DNA from: Paenisporosarcina sp. OV554
GTDB taxonomy: Bacteria > Bacillota > Bacilli > Bacillales_A > Planococcaceae
DNA length: 64,000 nt
Direction of reading: 5' to 3'
NCBI RefSeq assembly: GCF_003058165.1
Contig: NZ_QBUC01000004.1
Span: 62,001 to 126,000 of the forward strand
The notes beneath the pieces were generated by a model. That model saw only the letters and a program-made list of their open reading frames with translations. It did not search any database and had not been told where the DNA came from. The number at the start of each line of letters is the position of its first letter. The first letter of the stretch is position 1. The position numbers were made by a program, and so were the translations under genes. Below, piece after piece: positions 16,479-27,785 of the stretch.

Positions 16479-18239
16479 TTATAATACGCTTGCATGTCCT
16501 TGATAAATTACTCCAGATTCAGCATCCATTGTTACATCTTGACCATTTTTTATTAATATTGTCGCATTTTTCACACCTACTATTACTGGTATACCAAGAC
16601 TTAATCCTACTACAGCAGCGTGACTAGTTAGCCCGCCTTCTTCAGTGATAAGTCCAGCACATTTTTCAATGGCAGGCATCATTTCACGGTCAGAACCAAT
16701 CGTTACGATAATTGATCCGGTTGTATCGATATTTTTTAATTGTTCCGCATTGTTTGCGACAACAGTTTGTCCAAAAGCAACCATTTTACCGATACCTTGC
16801 CCTTTAGCTGCAATATCACCAATCATGTGAACTTTCATTAAGTTTGTTGTACCTGCTTCACCTACTGGCACACCCGCAGTAATAATAACTAAATCACCAT
16901 GTTTGACATAGTTATGTTTTAAGCTTTCTTCAACTGAAAGCTCTAATATTTCGTCAGTTGAACCTACTTTAGTGCCAACAATCGGGTACACACCCCAAAC
17001 TAATGTTAGTTTGCGAGATGGTCTTTCAGTAGATGTGACAGCAATGATTGGAGAACCTTGTCGATATTTCGAAATCATTTTAGCTGTGTGACCACTTTCA
17101 GTTGGTGCAATAATTGCTTTAGCTTTTAGATTTATAGACGTATGTGCGACTGCTTGTCCGATCGCATCTGTCATCGTTACTTCTTTAATCTTACTCTTTG
17201 CGGAAACAATAGCTCGATAGTCAAGTGCATCTTCTGTACGAATTGCAATTTTAACCATCGTTGTTACAGATTCAACTGGATACATGCCTGCTGCAGTTTC
17301 ACCAGATAACATAATAGCATCTGTTCCATCAAAGATTGCATTCGCAACATCACTCGCTTCCGCACGTGTAGGACGTGGATTGCGTTGCATAGAATCTAAC
17401 ATTTGTGTCGCAGTAATCACTGGTTTCCCAGCGTCATTACATTTACTAATTAAACTTTTTTGAACTAATGGTACTTCTTCAGCTGGAATTTCTACCCCTA
17501 AGTCTCCTCGTGCTACCATTAAACCGTCGGACACCATAATAATAGAATCTATGTTATCGACACCTTCTTGGTTCTCGATTTTCGGGATAATTTGAATATG
17601 TCCGCCATTATTATTTTCAAGTAATTCACGAATTTCCATTACATCTTTTGCACGACGAACAAATGACGCGGCTACAAAATCAACATCTTGCTCAATGCCA
17701 AATAAAATATCTTGTGCATCTTTTTCAGTAATACCTGGGAGTTGTACAGAAACACCTGGTACATTAACCCCTTTTTTATTTTTTAATGTGCCAGCATTGT
17801 AGACAACAGTATGAATTAAACCTGCTTCATGATCTACACTAGAAACACGAAGTTCAATTAATCCATCATCTAATAAAATGACAGACCCTTCTTGAACGTC
17901 TTCAATTAATTGACCGTATGAAATAGAGAACATCTCATTGGTCCCCAAAACTTCCGTCATAGAAATAGCTAAAGATTGTCCAGATTCTAACTCTATAGCA
18001 TCATTTTCCATTTGGTGAGTACGAATTTCTGGACCTTTAGTATCTAAAAGAATACCGACGATTTTTCCGGTTTTTTTAGAAGCTTCACGTATCCGTTTAA
18101 TTCGTTCCCCATGTTCTTCATGGTTTCCGTGGGAAAAGTTTAAGCGCGCAACATTCATTCCTGATTCGATTAATTGTTCTAGCATTTCTGGTGATTCACT
18201 TGCTGGGCCAATTGTACATACGATTTTTGTTTTTCTCAT
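16479..18239 (-). CDS. pyk: Pyruvate kinase with C-terminal PEP-utilising domain
   Basis: 586 residues, the long form typical of Bacillus. Transfers phosphate from phosphoenolpyruvate to ADP. N-terminus [16 protein letters not shown]; active-site signature [37 protein letters not shown]-terminal regulatory domain from about 350. The extra domain at about 475-586 has [21 protein letters not shown], with His540 in the position of the phosphohistidine of PEP synthase-like proteins. Its role in pyruvate kinase is unclear; in Geobacillus it is not needed for catalysis. It is 19 bases downstream of pfkA and ends at a terminator. Confidence 0.97.
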   Translation of the reverse strand: MRKTKIVCTIGPASESPEMLEQLIESGMNVARLNFSHGNHEEHGERIKRIREASKKTGKIVGILLDTKGPEIRTHQMENDAIELESGQSLAISMTEVLGTNEMFSISYGQLIEDVQEGSVILLDDGLIELRVSSVDHEAGLIHTVVYNAGTLKNKKGVNVPGVSVQLPGITEKDAQDILFGIEQDVDFVAASFVRRAKDVMEIRELLENNNGGHIQIIPKIENQEGVDNIDSIIMVSDGLMVARGDLGVEIPAEEVPLVQKSLISKCNDAGKPVITATQMLDSMQRNPRPTRAEASDVANAIFDGTDAIMLSGETAAGMYPVESVTTMVKIAIRTEDALDYRAIVSAKSKIKEVTMTDAIGQAVAHTSINLKAKAIIAPTESGHTAKMISKYRQGSPIIAVTSTERPSRKLTLVWGVYPIVGTKVGSTDEILELSVEESLKHNYVKHGDLVIITAGVPVGEAGTTNLMKVHMIGDIAAKGQGIGKMVAFGQTVVANNAEQLKNIDTTGSIIVTIGSDREMMPAIEKCAGLITEEGGLTSHAAVVGLSLGIPVIVGVKNATILIKNGQDVTMDAESGVIYQGHASVL

Positions 18240-18258
18240 TTTTATATCCTCTCCAACA

Positions 18259-19254
<996 letters not shown>

Positions 19255-19289
19255 TTAACACTTTTGAATACTCATTGTTAGTAAAAAAA

Positions 19290-19311
19290 AAAGGATGCGA
19301 CTATCGCATCC
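19290..19311 (-). terminator. Intrinsic terminator of accDA
   Basis: GGATGCGA (19293-19300) and TCGCATCC (19304-19311) form a tight hairpin followed by ten T on the minus strand. The hairpin directly follows the accA stop codon at 19312-19314. Confidence 0.92.
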
Positions 19312-20265
19312 TCATTCTGTGAATTCACCGATTGCTCTAAATTTTTCATATCGATCATCCACTAATTCATCTTCACTTAGTTTGCTAAGAGTTGCAATTG
19401 AGCGCTCCAATGCTTCTTTTAAATAGATTGCTTGTTGTTTAGAATCTCGATGAGCTCCACCAATTGCTTCTTGTATGACTTCATCGACGATGCCCATTTG
19501 TTTTAAATCAGGTGCTGTGATTTTCATGGCTTCAGCTGCTTGTTTAGCAAGTGCTGGATTTTTCCATAATATCGATGCAGCCCCTTCAGGTGAAATTACA
19601 GAGTACGTGGAGTTCTCTAACATATGGATATGATTAGCCACACCAAGTGCCAATGCTCCACCACTTCCACCTTCTCCAATAACCACACTAATAACAGGTA
19701 CTTTTAGTCCAGCCATCTCAAAAAGATTACGGGCAATTGCTTCACTTTGTCCGCGCTCTTCTGCAGCTTTACCAGGATATGCACCTTTCGTATCGATAAA
19801 ACAAATAATAGGGCGACCAAATTTTTCGGCTTGTTTCATCAATCTTAGTGCTTTTCGATATCCTTCAGGATGGGGCATACCGAAATTGCGTCGAATGTTT
19901 TCTTTCGTATCTTTTCCTCGTTGATGACCGATAATCGTAATCGGTAATCCATTAAATGCTGCGATTCCACCAACAATTGCTTCGTCATCCCCATAAGATC
20001 GATCCCCGTGAAGTTCAATGAAATCAGTGAACATTTCACGAATGTAGTCAAGTGTAGTGGGACGTTCTGGATGTCTCGCCACTTGAACACGATCCCAAGG
20101 TTGCATATTGATATATATATCATTTTCTAGTTTTTCAAGTCGATTTTCTAGATGTTGAATTTCAGTCGATAAATCAACCTCTGCGTTTGAAGTGAAATCT
20201 CTTAACTCACTAATTTTATCGCGTAGTTGAACGACTGGCTCTTCAAAAGGAAGTGTTTTAACCAT
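19312..20265 (-). CDS. accA: Acetyl-CoA carboxylase carboxyltransferase subunit alpha
   Basis: 317 residues. With AccD it transfers the carboxyl group from carboxybiotin to acetyl-CoA, giving malonyl-CoA for fatty acid synthesis. A coiled N-terminal region ([14 protein letters not shown]...[11 protein letters not shown]) precedes the crotonase-fold domain with [38 protein letters not shown] and [16 protein letters not shown], all typical of AccA. Its start overlaps the end of accD by 8 bases, indicating translational coupling. RBS AAAGGGG precedes the ATG. The biotin parts accB and accC are not in the window. Confidence 0.97.
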   Translation of the reverse strand: MVKTLPFEEPVVQLRDKISELRDFTSNAEVDLSTEIQHLENRLEKLENDIYINMQPWDRVQVARHPERPTTLDYIREMFTDFIELHGDRSYGDDEAIVGGIAAFNGLPITIIGHQRGKDTKENIRRNFGMPHPEGYRKALRLMKQAEKFGRPIICFIDTKGAYPGKAAEERGQSEAIARNLFEMAGLKVPVISVVIGEGGSGGALALGVANHIHMLENSTYSVISPEGAASILWKNPALAKQAAEAMKITAPDLKQMGIVDEVIQEAIGGAHRDSKQQAIYLKEALERSIATLSKLSEDELVDDRYEKFRAIGEFTE

Positions 20266-21127
20266 TGATATGAACCCCTTTCGAATGAAGTTTCACAAGA
20301 GTCGAGAGTGATTCTTTCATTTTAGAACGATGAACGACTGCATCAAGTTGACCATGAGCTAACAAAAACTCAGCCGTTTGAAAATCTTCTGGAAGTTTTT
20401 CACGAACAGTCTGTTCAATGACCCGACGACCAGCAAAGCCAATTAATGCTTTAGGTTCAGCTAAGTTGATATCGCCTAAAGAAGCAAAACTTGCAGACAC
20501 TCCACCAGTTGTCGGATGCGTCAATATAGAAATAAACAGATTCCCTTTTTCACTATGACGCTTAAGTGCCACACTCGTTTTCGCCATCTGCATTAACGAT
20601 AGAACACCTTCCTGCATTCGAGCTCCACCACTAGCTGTGAAGATAATAAAAGGTACACCTTGTTTCGTTGCTTCTTCAACAGCACGTGTAATCTTTTCAC
20701 CAACAACCGAACCCATAGACCCCATGCGAAAGTGGGAATCCATGATTGCCACTACAACTTTACGTCCATTAAGTAATCCACTGCCAGTTAGTACCGCTTC
20801 GTTTAACCCTGTTTTTTCACTATCTAATTTAATTTTATCTGTGTACCCAGGAAAATTAAGTGGATTAACGGTCTGCAAATGATCGTCCAAAGAAGCAAAC
20901 GTACCTTCATCTAAGAATATCGCCACTCGCTCATTAGCTGTCATTTTAAAATGATGATCGCAACCTGGACAAACTTTTTTATTTTCCTTTAAATCTTTTG
21001 TTAAACCGATATGTTTACACTCTGGACATTTTGTCATGATGCCTTCAGGAACATCCGTTTTCGATAAATTGTTAGGTATCGTCACATATTTGCTTTTACG
21101 GTTTCTTGAAAATATATCTCGAATCAT
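20258..21127 (-). CDS. accD: Acetyl-CoA carboxylase carboxyltransferase subunit beta
   Basis: 289 residues from the ATG at 21125-21127 ([11 protein letters not shown]), which matches AccD N-termini and follows GGGAGAG. The zinc ribbon uses Cys34, Cys37, Cys53 and Cys56 (CPEC...CPGC), and the crotonase fold shows [22 protein letters not shown] and the [14 protein letters not shown] stretch. It overlaps the upstream regulator gene by ATGA and the downstream accA by 8 bases, so gntR-accD-accA is one tightly coupled operon. Confidence 0.97.
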   Translation of the reverse strand: MIRDIFSRNRKSKYVTIPNNLSKTDVPEGIMTKCPECKHIGLTKDLKENKKVCPGCDHHFKMTANERVAIFLDEGTFASLDDHLQTVNPLNFPGYTDKIKLDSEKTGLNEAVLTGSGLLNGRKVVVAIMDSHFRMGSMGSVVGEKITRAVEEATKQGVPFIIFTASGGARMQEGVLSLMQMAKTSVALKRHSEKGNLFISILTHPTTGGVSASFASLGDINLAEPKALIGFAGRRVIEQTVREKLPEDFQTAEFLLAHGQLDAVVHRSKMKESLSTLVKLHSKGVHING

Positions 21128-21771
21128 ATAATCTCTCTCCCTTGTGATAACCAAGTTATCCACCCCCTATATGAGTGAATTGCGTGTTCAATTTCTCCTG
21201 AGATAATAGCATTTAAGAGTTGTTGAATATGTTGGTTTTCGTCTTTTTCTGAATGACCTTGAAAAGGCTCATCTCCGTATTGCTTCAATAAAAACCACAT
21301 TTTTAATGATAATCGATTATTGGTAGAGATGAGGATTTCGCGAATCAGATCTTCTCTCACTATGCTCTCATCCTCTTGCAATTGCATTAGTAAACTACTC
21401 CATACAGGTAGTTGATTTAATGTTGGTGTTCCTGCCACAATTCGGATGGCTTCTTTTTCGTGTATTTCACGTGTTACATGAATATCTCCAACTGTTTTCG
21501 TGTCTTGTAAGATAAATGTCGATAAAACTTCAACTAATTTATGGTTACGAAAATCCGTTAAAAACGTTCCTTCGCCACGTTTCGTTTCAATTAAGCCTAA
21601 CAGCTCTAAACTGCGTAGTGCTTCTCTAACGGTCGATCTTCCTACTTGGAGTCGCTCCGCTAATTCACGTTCAGATGGTATTTTGCCACCCGGTCGAATA
21701 TTTTCTTTTTCAATAAGAAGACGAAGTTCACGAACGATCTGTAAATACATTTTTGTCGTTTGTTTGGTCAT
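21124..21771 (-). CDS. GntR/FadR-family regulator, first gene of the accDA operon
   Basis: 215 residues. An N-terminal winged helix (about 10-75) reads [33 protein letters not shown]..., a canonical FadR-subfamily DNA-binding domain; the rest (about 85-215) is helical and FCD-like, but without clear metal-ligand histidines. B. subtilis lacks this gene at accDA. Its stop overlaps the accD start (ATGA). A perfect palindrome AGTGGTC-T-GACCACT sits between its own promoter and start codon, matching the TGGTnnnACCA style of FadR-type operators, so autoregulation of gntR-accDA is likely. Ligand unknown; an acyl-CoA or malonyl-CoA is a reasonable guess. Confidence 0.85.
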   Translation of the reverse strand: MTKQTTKMYLQIVRELRLLIEKENIRPGGKIPSERELAERLQVGRSTVREALRSLELLGLIETKRGEGTFLTDFRNHKLVEVLSTFILQDTKTVGDIHVTREIHEKEAIRIVAGTPTLNQLPVWSSLLMQLQEDESIVREDLIREILISTNNRLSLKMWFLLKQYGDEPFQGHSEKDENQHIQQLLNAIISGEIEHAIHSYRGWITWLSQGREII

Positions 21772-21801
21772 TTCCGTTCCTCAGACTTCCATTTTTTTCA
21801 A

Positions 21802-21816
21802 AGTGGTCTGACCACT
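21802..21816. promoter_or_regulatory. Palindromic FadR-type operator of gntR-accDA
   Basis: AGTGGTC T GACCACT is a perfect 15-base inverted repeat placed 11 bases downstream of the -10 of the promoter below, roughly at the transcription start, an ideal repressor position. Confidence 0.7.
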
Positions 21817-21826
21817 CAATGAACCT

Positions 21827-21855
21827 ATCATACAAAAAAATCGTTTGTCATGCAA
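21827..21855 (-). promoter_or_regulatory. Sigma-A promoter of gntR-accDA
   Basis: Minus-strand TTGCAT (21850-21855) and TATGAT (21827-21832) with a 17-base spacer, just upstream of the operator. Confidence 0.75.
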
Positions 21856-21859
21856 TGGA

Positions 21860-21897
21860 AAATTAAAAAACAACCCAACAAAGATTAGTTGGGTTGT
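21860..21897 (-). terminator. Intrinsic terminator of dnaE
   Basis: CAACCCAAC (21871-21879) pairs with GTTGGGTTG (21888-21896), followed by TTTTTT on the minus strand. The dnaE stop codon lies in the loop. The T run is close to the gntR -35. Confidence 0.9.
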
Positions 21898-24800
21898 TTT
21901 TTCGACATTGCACGCATATTTTTGACAATGATTTGTGGCTTACCTTGTCTCCACTCAACTATGCCTTCAACTGAGATTACATTTTGTTCTTTAATTAATA
22001 GATTGTGATGAGCATAGTCCTTTGGAAACAATGTACACGAAACATCAGAAGTTTCATCCTGGACAGTAACAAATGCCATCGCCTCTCCTTTTTTCGTCCG
22101 AATTCTTCGAATCTCTTCAATCATGCCAATAATGACAACTGACCGTCCATTTTGTTCAGCTTTAACATCTTGAATAGCTGTACCTTGGAAATGCAATTCC
22201 TTTTTCAGACGCTCTACGGGATGATTTGACATATACAACCCTAAAATTTCTCGTTCAAATTGGAGCTTTATCATCTCAGGCATCTCGGTATTTTTCACAT
22301 ACTTCGGCTTGCCAAAAGATATAACATCTCCATCGAATAAGTCGTTCTCTACATTGGGACGGACGAGTTCTGCGTACTTTACTGCTGCATCAAGAGTTGC
22401 TAGTAAAGTGGATCTATGTTGTCCAAAACCATCGAGTGCCCCGGCTTTTATTAAAGGTTCAATTTGCTTTCGAGAAAATTGCTCCGCAGATAAACTCGCT
22501 GCTAACTCAAAAATATCTTGCCATATTGGTTTTTGGTATTTACGATTTTCCATTAAGGTTCTTAAAAACACATTAGAAACACCTTTAATAGCCGATAACC
22601 CAAAGCGGATCGCGCCGTTTTCTACACGAAATGATAAACCACTTTTGTGTATTGAAGGGGGCAAAAGGGCAATATTATGATGTTTAACTTCTTGTATTAA
22701 GCGCATGATTTTTTCCTGATTACCTGTTGCAGAAGTTAGCAACGATGCATAAAAATAGGCAGGGTACTGAACTTTTAAGTATGCCATTTGATATGTAATT
22801 AAGCTGTATGCAACTGCATGACTTTTCGGAAAACCATAATCAGCAAATCTAACAATTAAATCGTATACTTCATTTGCTTCCTGCTTCGTAAATTGATTTT
22901 GTTGAGCACTTTCAACAAAGTGTTGGCGCTGCTCATCGAGAACTTGTCGATTTTTTTTACTAACCGCGCGTCTTAAAATATCGGACTCACCAAAAGAAAA
23001 ACCAGCCATTTTCGATGAAATTTGCATGATTTGTTCTTGGTAAACAATTACGCCGTACGTCTCTTTTAAGATAGGTTCAAGCATCGGATGAACATATACC
23101 GTTTTTTCTTCACGATGTTTTCGGCGTTTATATGTTGGTATATTGTCCATCGGGCCTGGTCGATACAAAGCATTCACTGCCACGATATCCAGAAAATGAG
23201 ATGGTTTAATATCACGTAATGCTTGTCTCATACCGTCTGATTCTAATTGGAAGACTCCTGTAGTGTCGCCTTGTTGAAGAAGTTTGAATGTCTCTTCATT
23301 ATGTAAAGGAATTTTCTCGAACTCTAACCACTTATTTTGATCAAACCAAATCATCGTGCGAATTCTTTCAAGAATAGTTAAGTTTCGCAATCCTAGAAAA
23401 TCCATTTTCAGCAAACCGCTCTGCTCAACTTCTTTCATTGGCCACTGGGTTAAATACATACCGTCTTGTCCTTCTTCGATTGGTAATAAGTCCACTAATG
23501 GAACAGGTGATAAAACGACCCCTGCGGCATGTGTCGAGGCATTCCTAGGTAATCCTTCAAGCTCTTTTACTATGTCAAACCATTTTTGGTGTGTTTTGTC
23601 TAGTTCCATCCATTTTTTTATGTGGTGGGAACTATTAACAGCTTCATCAAATGAAATACCCGGTTTATTAGGTAGTTGTTTTGATATCATGTCAAGAACT
23701 GAACTATCAAATCCGAATACGCGTGCCACATCTCTCGCTGCTGCTTTAGCGGATAGTGTGCCGAACGTTACGATTTGTGCGACGTGTGAATTTCCATATT
23801 TCTTAGCCACGTACTGTATAACTTCATGTCTTCTGTAATCCGCAAAATCGATATCAATATCGGGCATCGAAATACGTTCTGGATTTAAAAAACGTTCAAA
23901 CAATAACCCGTATTCAAGTGGATCTACATGTGTAATAAATAATGAATACGCGACGAGTGAGCTTGCAGAAGAGCCACGACCAGGGCCAGTTAAAATTTGT
24001 TTATTTTTTGCATATTCCATAAAGTCCGCCACTATCAAAAAATAATCTGCATAGCCCATTTGATTAATGACCTTGAGCTCCATTTCCAGACGTTCTTTAT
24101 ACTTGTCAGTCAGTTTTTCTAAGCGTGTATTAAGACCTTCGAGACATTTTTCACGTAAGACGTCCTCTGTAAGGACATTTTCTGGTACTGGGAATTTCGG
24201 CATATGTAGTTGGTTCGAAACAAGTTCAACGTGACAGCTCTCGAGACTTCGCTCTGTCTGTTCAAGCCATTCGGGATGATCAGCAAACCATTCAATCCAT
24301 TGTTCACGCGTAGGTAAATAATGATGTTCATGAAGAGGCTTTTGTCGATTTATGTCGTTTAACTTCACACCATTCGCAATCGCTTGCGCCACTTCATAAG
24401 CAAACGCATCTTTAGCAGATACATATTTTGCTTGATGAGTTGCCATCAGTTGGATTTGTCTTTCTTCACAGAGAGTAATGAATTCATTTTCATGACTATC
24501 AACTATTCCACCAGGTCGTTCAATTCCACCTAAAATATGTGGACCAAGACTATTTTTCAACGCATCAAGTATAGATTCCTTAGCGTCCAGTGATGATTGT
24601 TTTGGCATGCTAACCACAACTAAACAATCTTGTTTATAGGCTTGTAACCACTTTAAGGGAAGTGCCGATAGTGCTTTTACTTCGAGTGCACTACTAATTT
24701 TCAATAAGTTTTGATAACCAATATTTGATTTTGCATATATTTGTACGTCCGCACTGTTTTCTTCACTAATTTCAATTCGACAGGCTAGTCCAATAACGGG

Positions 24801-24977
24801 ATGAAGTCCTGCTTTTTTAACTTCCTGATAAAAAGGCAAAACACCATACAAACGTTTATTTGTAATGGCTACAGTTTTCGCTTGTTGATGTTGAAGGAAA
24901 GGAATCAATGATTCCAAGCGAATCGTACTATTCAGTAGGTCTGCTGATGTACCTACTTGCGGATAAACTGGATTCAT
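21885..24977 (-). CDS. dnaE: DNA polymerase III alpha subunit DnaE
   Basis: 1030 residues, somewhat shorter than B. subtilis DnaE (about 1115). This is the second replicative polymerase of low-GC Gram-positives, extending primers before PolC takes over. The polymerase core shows GPGRGSSASSLVAYSL and ISMPDIDIDFADYRRHEV, with the catalytic Asp pair, then DFLGLRNLTILERI, ALYRPGPMDN and YGVIVYQEQIMQI; a C-terminal OB domain (about 935-1015) contains VVIIGMIEEIRRIRTKKGE. The PHP domain at the N-terminus reads VYPQVGTSADLL where metal-binding PHP domains have HxH, so it is degenerate. ATG follows AAGG by four to five bases. Confidence 0.95.
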   Translation of the reverse strand: MNPVYPQVGTSADLLNSTIRLESLIPFLQHQQAKTVAITNKRLYGVLPFYQEVKKAGLHPVIGLACRIEISEENSADVQIYAKSNIGYQNLLKISSALEVKALSALPLKWLQAYKQDCLVVVSMPKQSSLDAKESILDALKNSLGPHILGGIERPGGIVDSHENEFITLCEERQIQLMATHQAKYVSAKDAFAYEVAQAIANGVKLNDINRQKPLHEHHYLPTREQWIEWFADHPEWLEQTERSLESCHVELVSNQLHMPKFPVPENVLTEDVLREKCLEGLNTRLEKLTDKYKERLEMELKVINQMGYADYFLIVADFMEYAKNKQILTGPGRGSSASSLVAYSLFITHVDPLEYGLLFERFLNPERISMPDIDIDFADYRRHEVIQYVAKKYGNSHVAQIVTFGTLSAKAAARDVARVFGFDSSVLDMISKQLPNKPGISFDEAVNSSHHIKKWMELDKTHQKWFDIVKELEGLPRNASTHAAGVVLSPVPLVDLLPIEEGQDGMYLTQWPMKEVEQSGLLKMDFLGLRNLTILERIRTMIWFDQNKWLEFEKIPLHNEETFKLLQQGDTTGVFQLESDGMRQALRDIKPSHFLDIVAVNALYRPGPMDNIPTYKRRKHREEKTVYVHPMLEPILKETYGVIVYQEQIMQISSKMAGFSFGESDILRRAVSKKNRQVLDEQRQHFVESAQQNQFTKQEANEVYDLIVRFADYGFPKSHAVAYSLITYQMAYLKVQYPAYFYASLLTSATGNQEKIMRLIQEVKHHNIALLPPSIHKSGLSFRVENGAIRFGLSAIKGVSNVFLRTLMENRKYQKPIWQDIFELAASLSAEQFSRKQIEPLIKAGALDGFGQHRSTLLATLDAAVKYAELVRPNVENDLFDGDVISFGKPKYVKNTEMPEMIKLQFEREILGLYMSNHPVERLKKELHFQGTAIQDVKAEQNGRSVVIIGMIEEIRRIRTKKGEAMAFVTVQDETSDVSCTLFPKDYAHHNLLIKEQNVISVEGIVEWRQGKPQIIVKNMRAMSKKQPN

Positions 24978-25000
24978 CGTTCCTTCACCCCTTCTTCAAC

Positions 25001-25936
25001 TTACAGACATAATTTTTTCAACTTAGTGATCACTTCATCTGCAGTATCCCACGAATAGATTGATGCTCCGGATGCAAGTGGATGACCTCCACCTCCATAT
25101 TCCTTAGCCAATTCATTAATAATAGGCCCTTTAGAGCGAAGTCGAACACGAATTTGGTCCTCTTCTTCTATAAACATAATCCATGCTTTAATTCCTTTGA
25201 CATTGCCAAGAGAGCCAACTAAAAGAGAAGTTTCACTTGCTGTCACTCCGAATTCTTCTAGTGTTTTGAGTGGCAATTTGATATATGCCGCCCCATTATC
25301 ATCAATAATAAAATGTTGATAAATATGTCCTTGTAGATGCAATAAATTTCTGTCTACTTCATACATGCCGTTAAAAAGTTCTGTGCGATCGAAGTCATAT
25401 GTAATCAAATCTGCAACAGTTTCGAATGTTTTCTTGCTGGTACTTTGAAACATAAAGCGCCCTGTATCCCCTACGATGCCTGCGAACAAAATCCGCGCAG
25501 CTCCATCAGACATTTTCCAGTTTGCACTCGCTTTTCCTTCTTCGAATAATTCATATATCATTTCACTTGCCGAACTTGCTTGTGTGTTCACCCATAATAA
25601 GTCCCCGTAAGCATCGTCATTCGGATGATGGTCTATCTTAATGAGGTATGCACCAGTTTTATAACGTTGATCATCAATGCGCTCTGTATTGGCAGTATCC
25701 GTAACAATAATGAGCGCCCCTTCGAATTGTTCATCGGTCACTTGATCTGGCTGATCCAGAAAACTGAGCGTTTCCTCATGCTCTCCTGTAACAAAAATTT
25801 GTTTATCCGGATAGCTCGCTTGTAAAATCCCTTTTAAGCCAATTGAGGAACCATATGCGTCTGGATCAGGTCGAACATGTCGATGAATGATAATGGTTTC
25901 GTATGTAGATATTGTGTCTATGATTTGACGCTTCAT
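25001..25936 (-). CDS. nrnA: Bifunctional oligoribonuclease / PAP phosphatase NrnA
   Basis: 311 residues from ATG 25934-25936 with GGAAGG upstream. DHH/DHHA1 family enzyme that degrades nanoRNAs and 3'-phosphoadenosine-5'-phosphate. Mn-binding motifs are complete: HRHVRPDPDAYGS (His18, His20, Asp24, Asp26), VTDTANTERID, KIDHHPNDDAYGD and the DHHA1 motif GGGGHPLASGAS. B. subtilis YtqI/NrnA sits in the same place near dnaE. It ends 23 bases before the dnaE start, so the two are probably co-transcribed. It diverges from ytpI. Confidence 0.95.
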   Translation of the reverse strand: MKRQIIDTISTYETIIIHRHVRPDPDAYGSSIGLKGILQASYPDKQIFVTGEHEETLSFLDQPDQVTDEQFEGALIIVTDTANTERIDDQRYKTGAYLIKIDHHPNDDAYGDLLWVNTQASSASEMIYELFEEGKASANWKMSDGAARILFAGIVGDTGRFMFQSTSKKTFETVADLITYDFDRTELFNGMYEVDRNLLHLQGHIYQHFIIDDNGAAYIKLPLKTLEEFGVTASETSLLVGSLGNVKGIKAWIMFIEEEDQIRVRLRSKGPIINELAKEYGGGGHPLASGASIYSWDTADEVITKLKKLCL

Positions 25937-26031
25937 GTATTTTTCCTTCCACCTTTCATAATTACGATTCGCAATTCCATGCAAATGTCGATACAATAAT
26001 GACAGTTTCATTTAATAACAGGAGGTCTACA

Positions 26032-26340
26032 ATGATAAATGCACTATTTGTAGTTTTAATAGTTTTGTCGTTTGTGTTTTATTTTTACTTTAAAACAAAA
26101 CAATTTCGGAGTGAATTACCTATCGCTAAAAAATGGTATGCGAATCGTTCGTTAATTGCACTTGGAAGTTTATTGTTTTTCTTTGGTATTAACCAATTAA
26201 CTTTATTCCCATCGACTATAACTTATGTCATTTCAGGTGTGTTAATTCTCATTGGCTTGTACGCGATGGTTTACTACTTCCGTGTCGCAAAACACTATGG
26301 CCAATTTGTAGAAGAAGAATTTCGTTTAAACCAAAAGTGA
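26032..26340 (+). CDS. ytpI: YtpI-like membrane protein
   Basis: 102 residues from the ATG at 26032, seven bases after AGGAGG. Three hydrophobic helices (about 2-20, 41-58, 64-84) and a short hydrophilic tail. It matches B. subtilis YtpI in size, topology and position beside nrnA (ytqI); the segment GINQLTLFPSTITYVI is typical. No biochemical role is known to me. Monocistronic, ended by a strong terminator. Confidence 0.85.
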   Translation: MINALFVVLIVLSFVFYFYFKTKQFRSELPIAKKWYANRSLIALGSLLFFFGINQLTLFPSTITYVISGVLILIGLYAMVYYFRVAKHYGQFVEEEFRLNQK

Positions 26341-26363
26341 TGCTACCTAGCATCACTTTTTTA
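26336..26363 (+). terminator. Intrinsic terminator of ytpI
   Basis: GTGATGCT and AGCATCAC around ACCT, followed by TTTTTTATTTT. The hairpin overlaps the ytpI stop and may also slow transcription leaving ytoI on the other strand. Confidence 0.88.
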
Positions 26364-26365
26364 TT

Positions 26366-27673
26366 TTACCTCTCTAACAATTGGAACATCATCATCGCTT
26401 TACCAACCAAAACTTGCCCATTTAACACATCGAATTCCATTTTCACAAACTTCCGGCTCATATCAAGAATATTTGGCCGTACTGTCAATACGCTATCCAT
26501 CTGCACAGGTTTGATAAAGTAGATGGTCATGTTTTCAGCCACACTGTCTCCACGCTTTTTGTTTTTCAACGCATAATTGCCCACTTCAGCTAAGAGTGTG
26601 GTGAATGCGCCATAAGAAATGGCACCAAACTGGTTGGTCATTTGCGGAGTTACTGTGAATTCTATCGTGAGTTCATCTTCCTGCGAAACTTTCATTTGAT
26701 TTTTGACAATATCATCGATTGTTTCGCCTTGTTGCGGTTGTCGTTGTGCTAATTGAAGAGCCTTCAATACATCTTGACGACTAATGACTCCTTCTAAAAT
26801 TCCGTTATCATTGACAACAGGCATTAAATCGATGCCTTCCCAAATCATTCGGTGTCCTGCAGTAGCCACACTCGTTTTCATAGTCAATGTAATCGGATTT
26901 TTCGTCATTACTTTTTCTATTGAATCACGATGCTCTTTTCCAATCACATCTCTTGCTGTAACGATACCCACCACTTTTTGGTTTCCATCAATGACTGGGA
27001 AACCAGCATGCAATGTTTGAACATTTTTTTCATGATAAGCTGAAACGGTTTCGTTGGCACGCAAAAAATCGGTTTCTTGGAAAGGTACATAGATATCTTC
27101 AATGAACAATATCTCTTTTTTAATTAACTGATCATAAATTGCACGGTTAATCATTGTCGCAACTGTGAACGTGTCGTAACTTGTCGAAATAATTGGAAGT
27201 TCCAACTCATCAGCTACTTTTTTCAAAGATTCTGATGCTTCAAATCCACCAGTTATTAAAACTGCAGCTCCTGCTTTAAGAGCAGTAAAATGGGCTTTCA
27301 CTCGATTCCCAACGATGAGAAGACTCCCTGCATCTGTATAACGCATCATGTCTTCTAATTGCATAGCTCCGATAACAAATTTGGTTAACGTTTTATGTAA
27401 ACCACTTTTCCCACCTAGCACCTGACCATCCACAATATTTACAACTTCAGCAAACGTTAGACGTTCGATATTTTCTTTCTTTTTCTTTTCGATTCGAATA
27501 GTTCCAACTCGTTCGATTGTGCTCACATATCGTTGAGTTTCAGCCTCTTTAATTGCACGATAGGCTGTCCCTTCACTAACCTGAAGTTCTTTTGCGATTC
27601 GTCTAACAGAGATTTTATCTCCAACGGGCAAAGACTCAATATATTGCAATATTTGTTCGTGTTTTGTAACCAT
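26366..27673 (-). CDS. ytoI: DRTGG/CBS/hotdog multidomain protein YtoI
   Basis: 435 residues, similar to B. subtilis YtoI (439). Domains: N-terminal winged helix about 5-60 (KISVRRIAKELQVSEGTAYRAIKEAE), DRTGG domain about 75-185, two CBS motifs about 195-310 (VVGIVTARDVIG and LEGVISRQDVLKAL), and a hotdog thioesterase-like domain about 320-435. This looks like a nucleotide- or acyl-CoA-sensing regulator; the function is not established. Divergent from nothing close; it lies 110 bases from ytkL and shares the converging terminator with ytpI. Confidence 0.88.
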   Translation of the reverse strand: MVTKHEQILQYIESLPVGDKISVRRIAKELQVSEGTAYRAIKEAETQRYVSTIERVGTIRIEKKKKENIERLTFAEVVNIVDGQVLGGKSGLHKTLTKFVIGAMQLEDMMRYTDAGSLLIVGNRVKAHFTALKAGAAVLITGGFEASESLKKVADELELPIISTSYDTFTVATMINRAIYDQLIKKEILFIEDIYVPFQETDFLRANETVSAYHEKNVQTLHAGFPVIDGNQKVVGIVTARDVIGKEHRDSIEKVMTKNPITLTMKTSVATAGHRMIWEGIDLMPVVNDNGILEGVISRQDVLKALQLAQRQPQQGETIDDIVKNQMKVSQEDELTIEFTVTPQMTNQFGAISYGAFTTLLAEVGNYALKNKKRGDSVAENMTIYFIKPVQMDSVLTVRPNILDMSRKFVKMEFDVLNGQVLVGKAMMMFQLLER

Positions 27674-27741
27674 TTAATCACCTATTTTCCAAACAATCGT
27701 TGTAATGTTAGTGTATCACAAACCATTGGTTTTTATTTACA

Positions 27742-27780
27742 CAAAAATGCACGGAAAGTCTGTAGCTTTCCGTGCATTTC
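27742..27780 (-). terminator. Intrinsic terminator of ytkL
   Basis: AATGCACGGAAAG pairs exactly with CTTTCCGTGCATT (27746-27779) and is followed by TTTTTG on the minus strand, just past the ytkL stop. Confidence 0.9.
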
Positions 27781-27785
27781 TCTTT

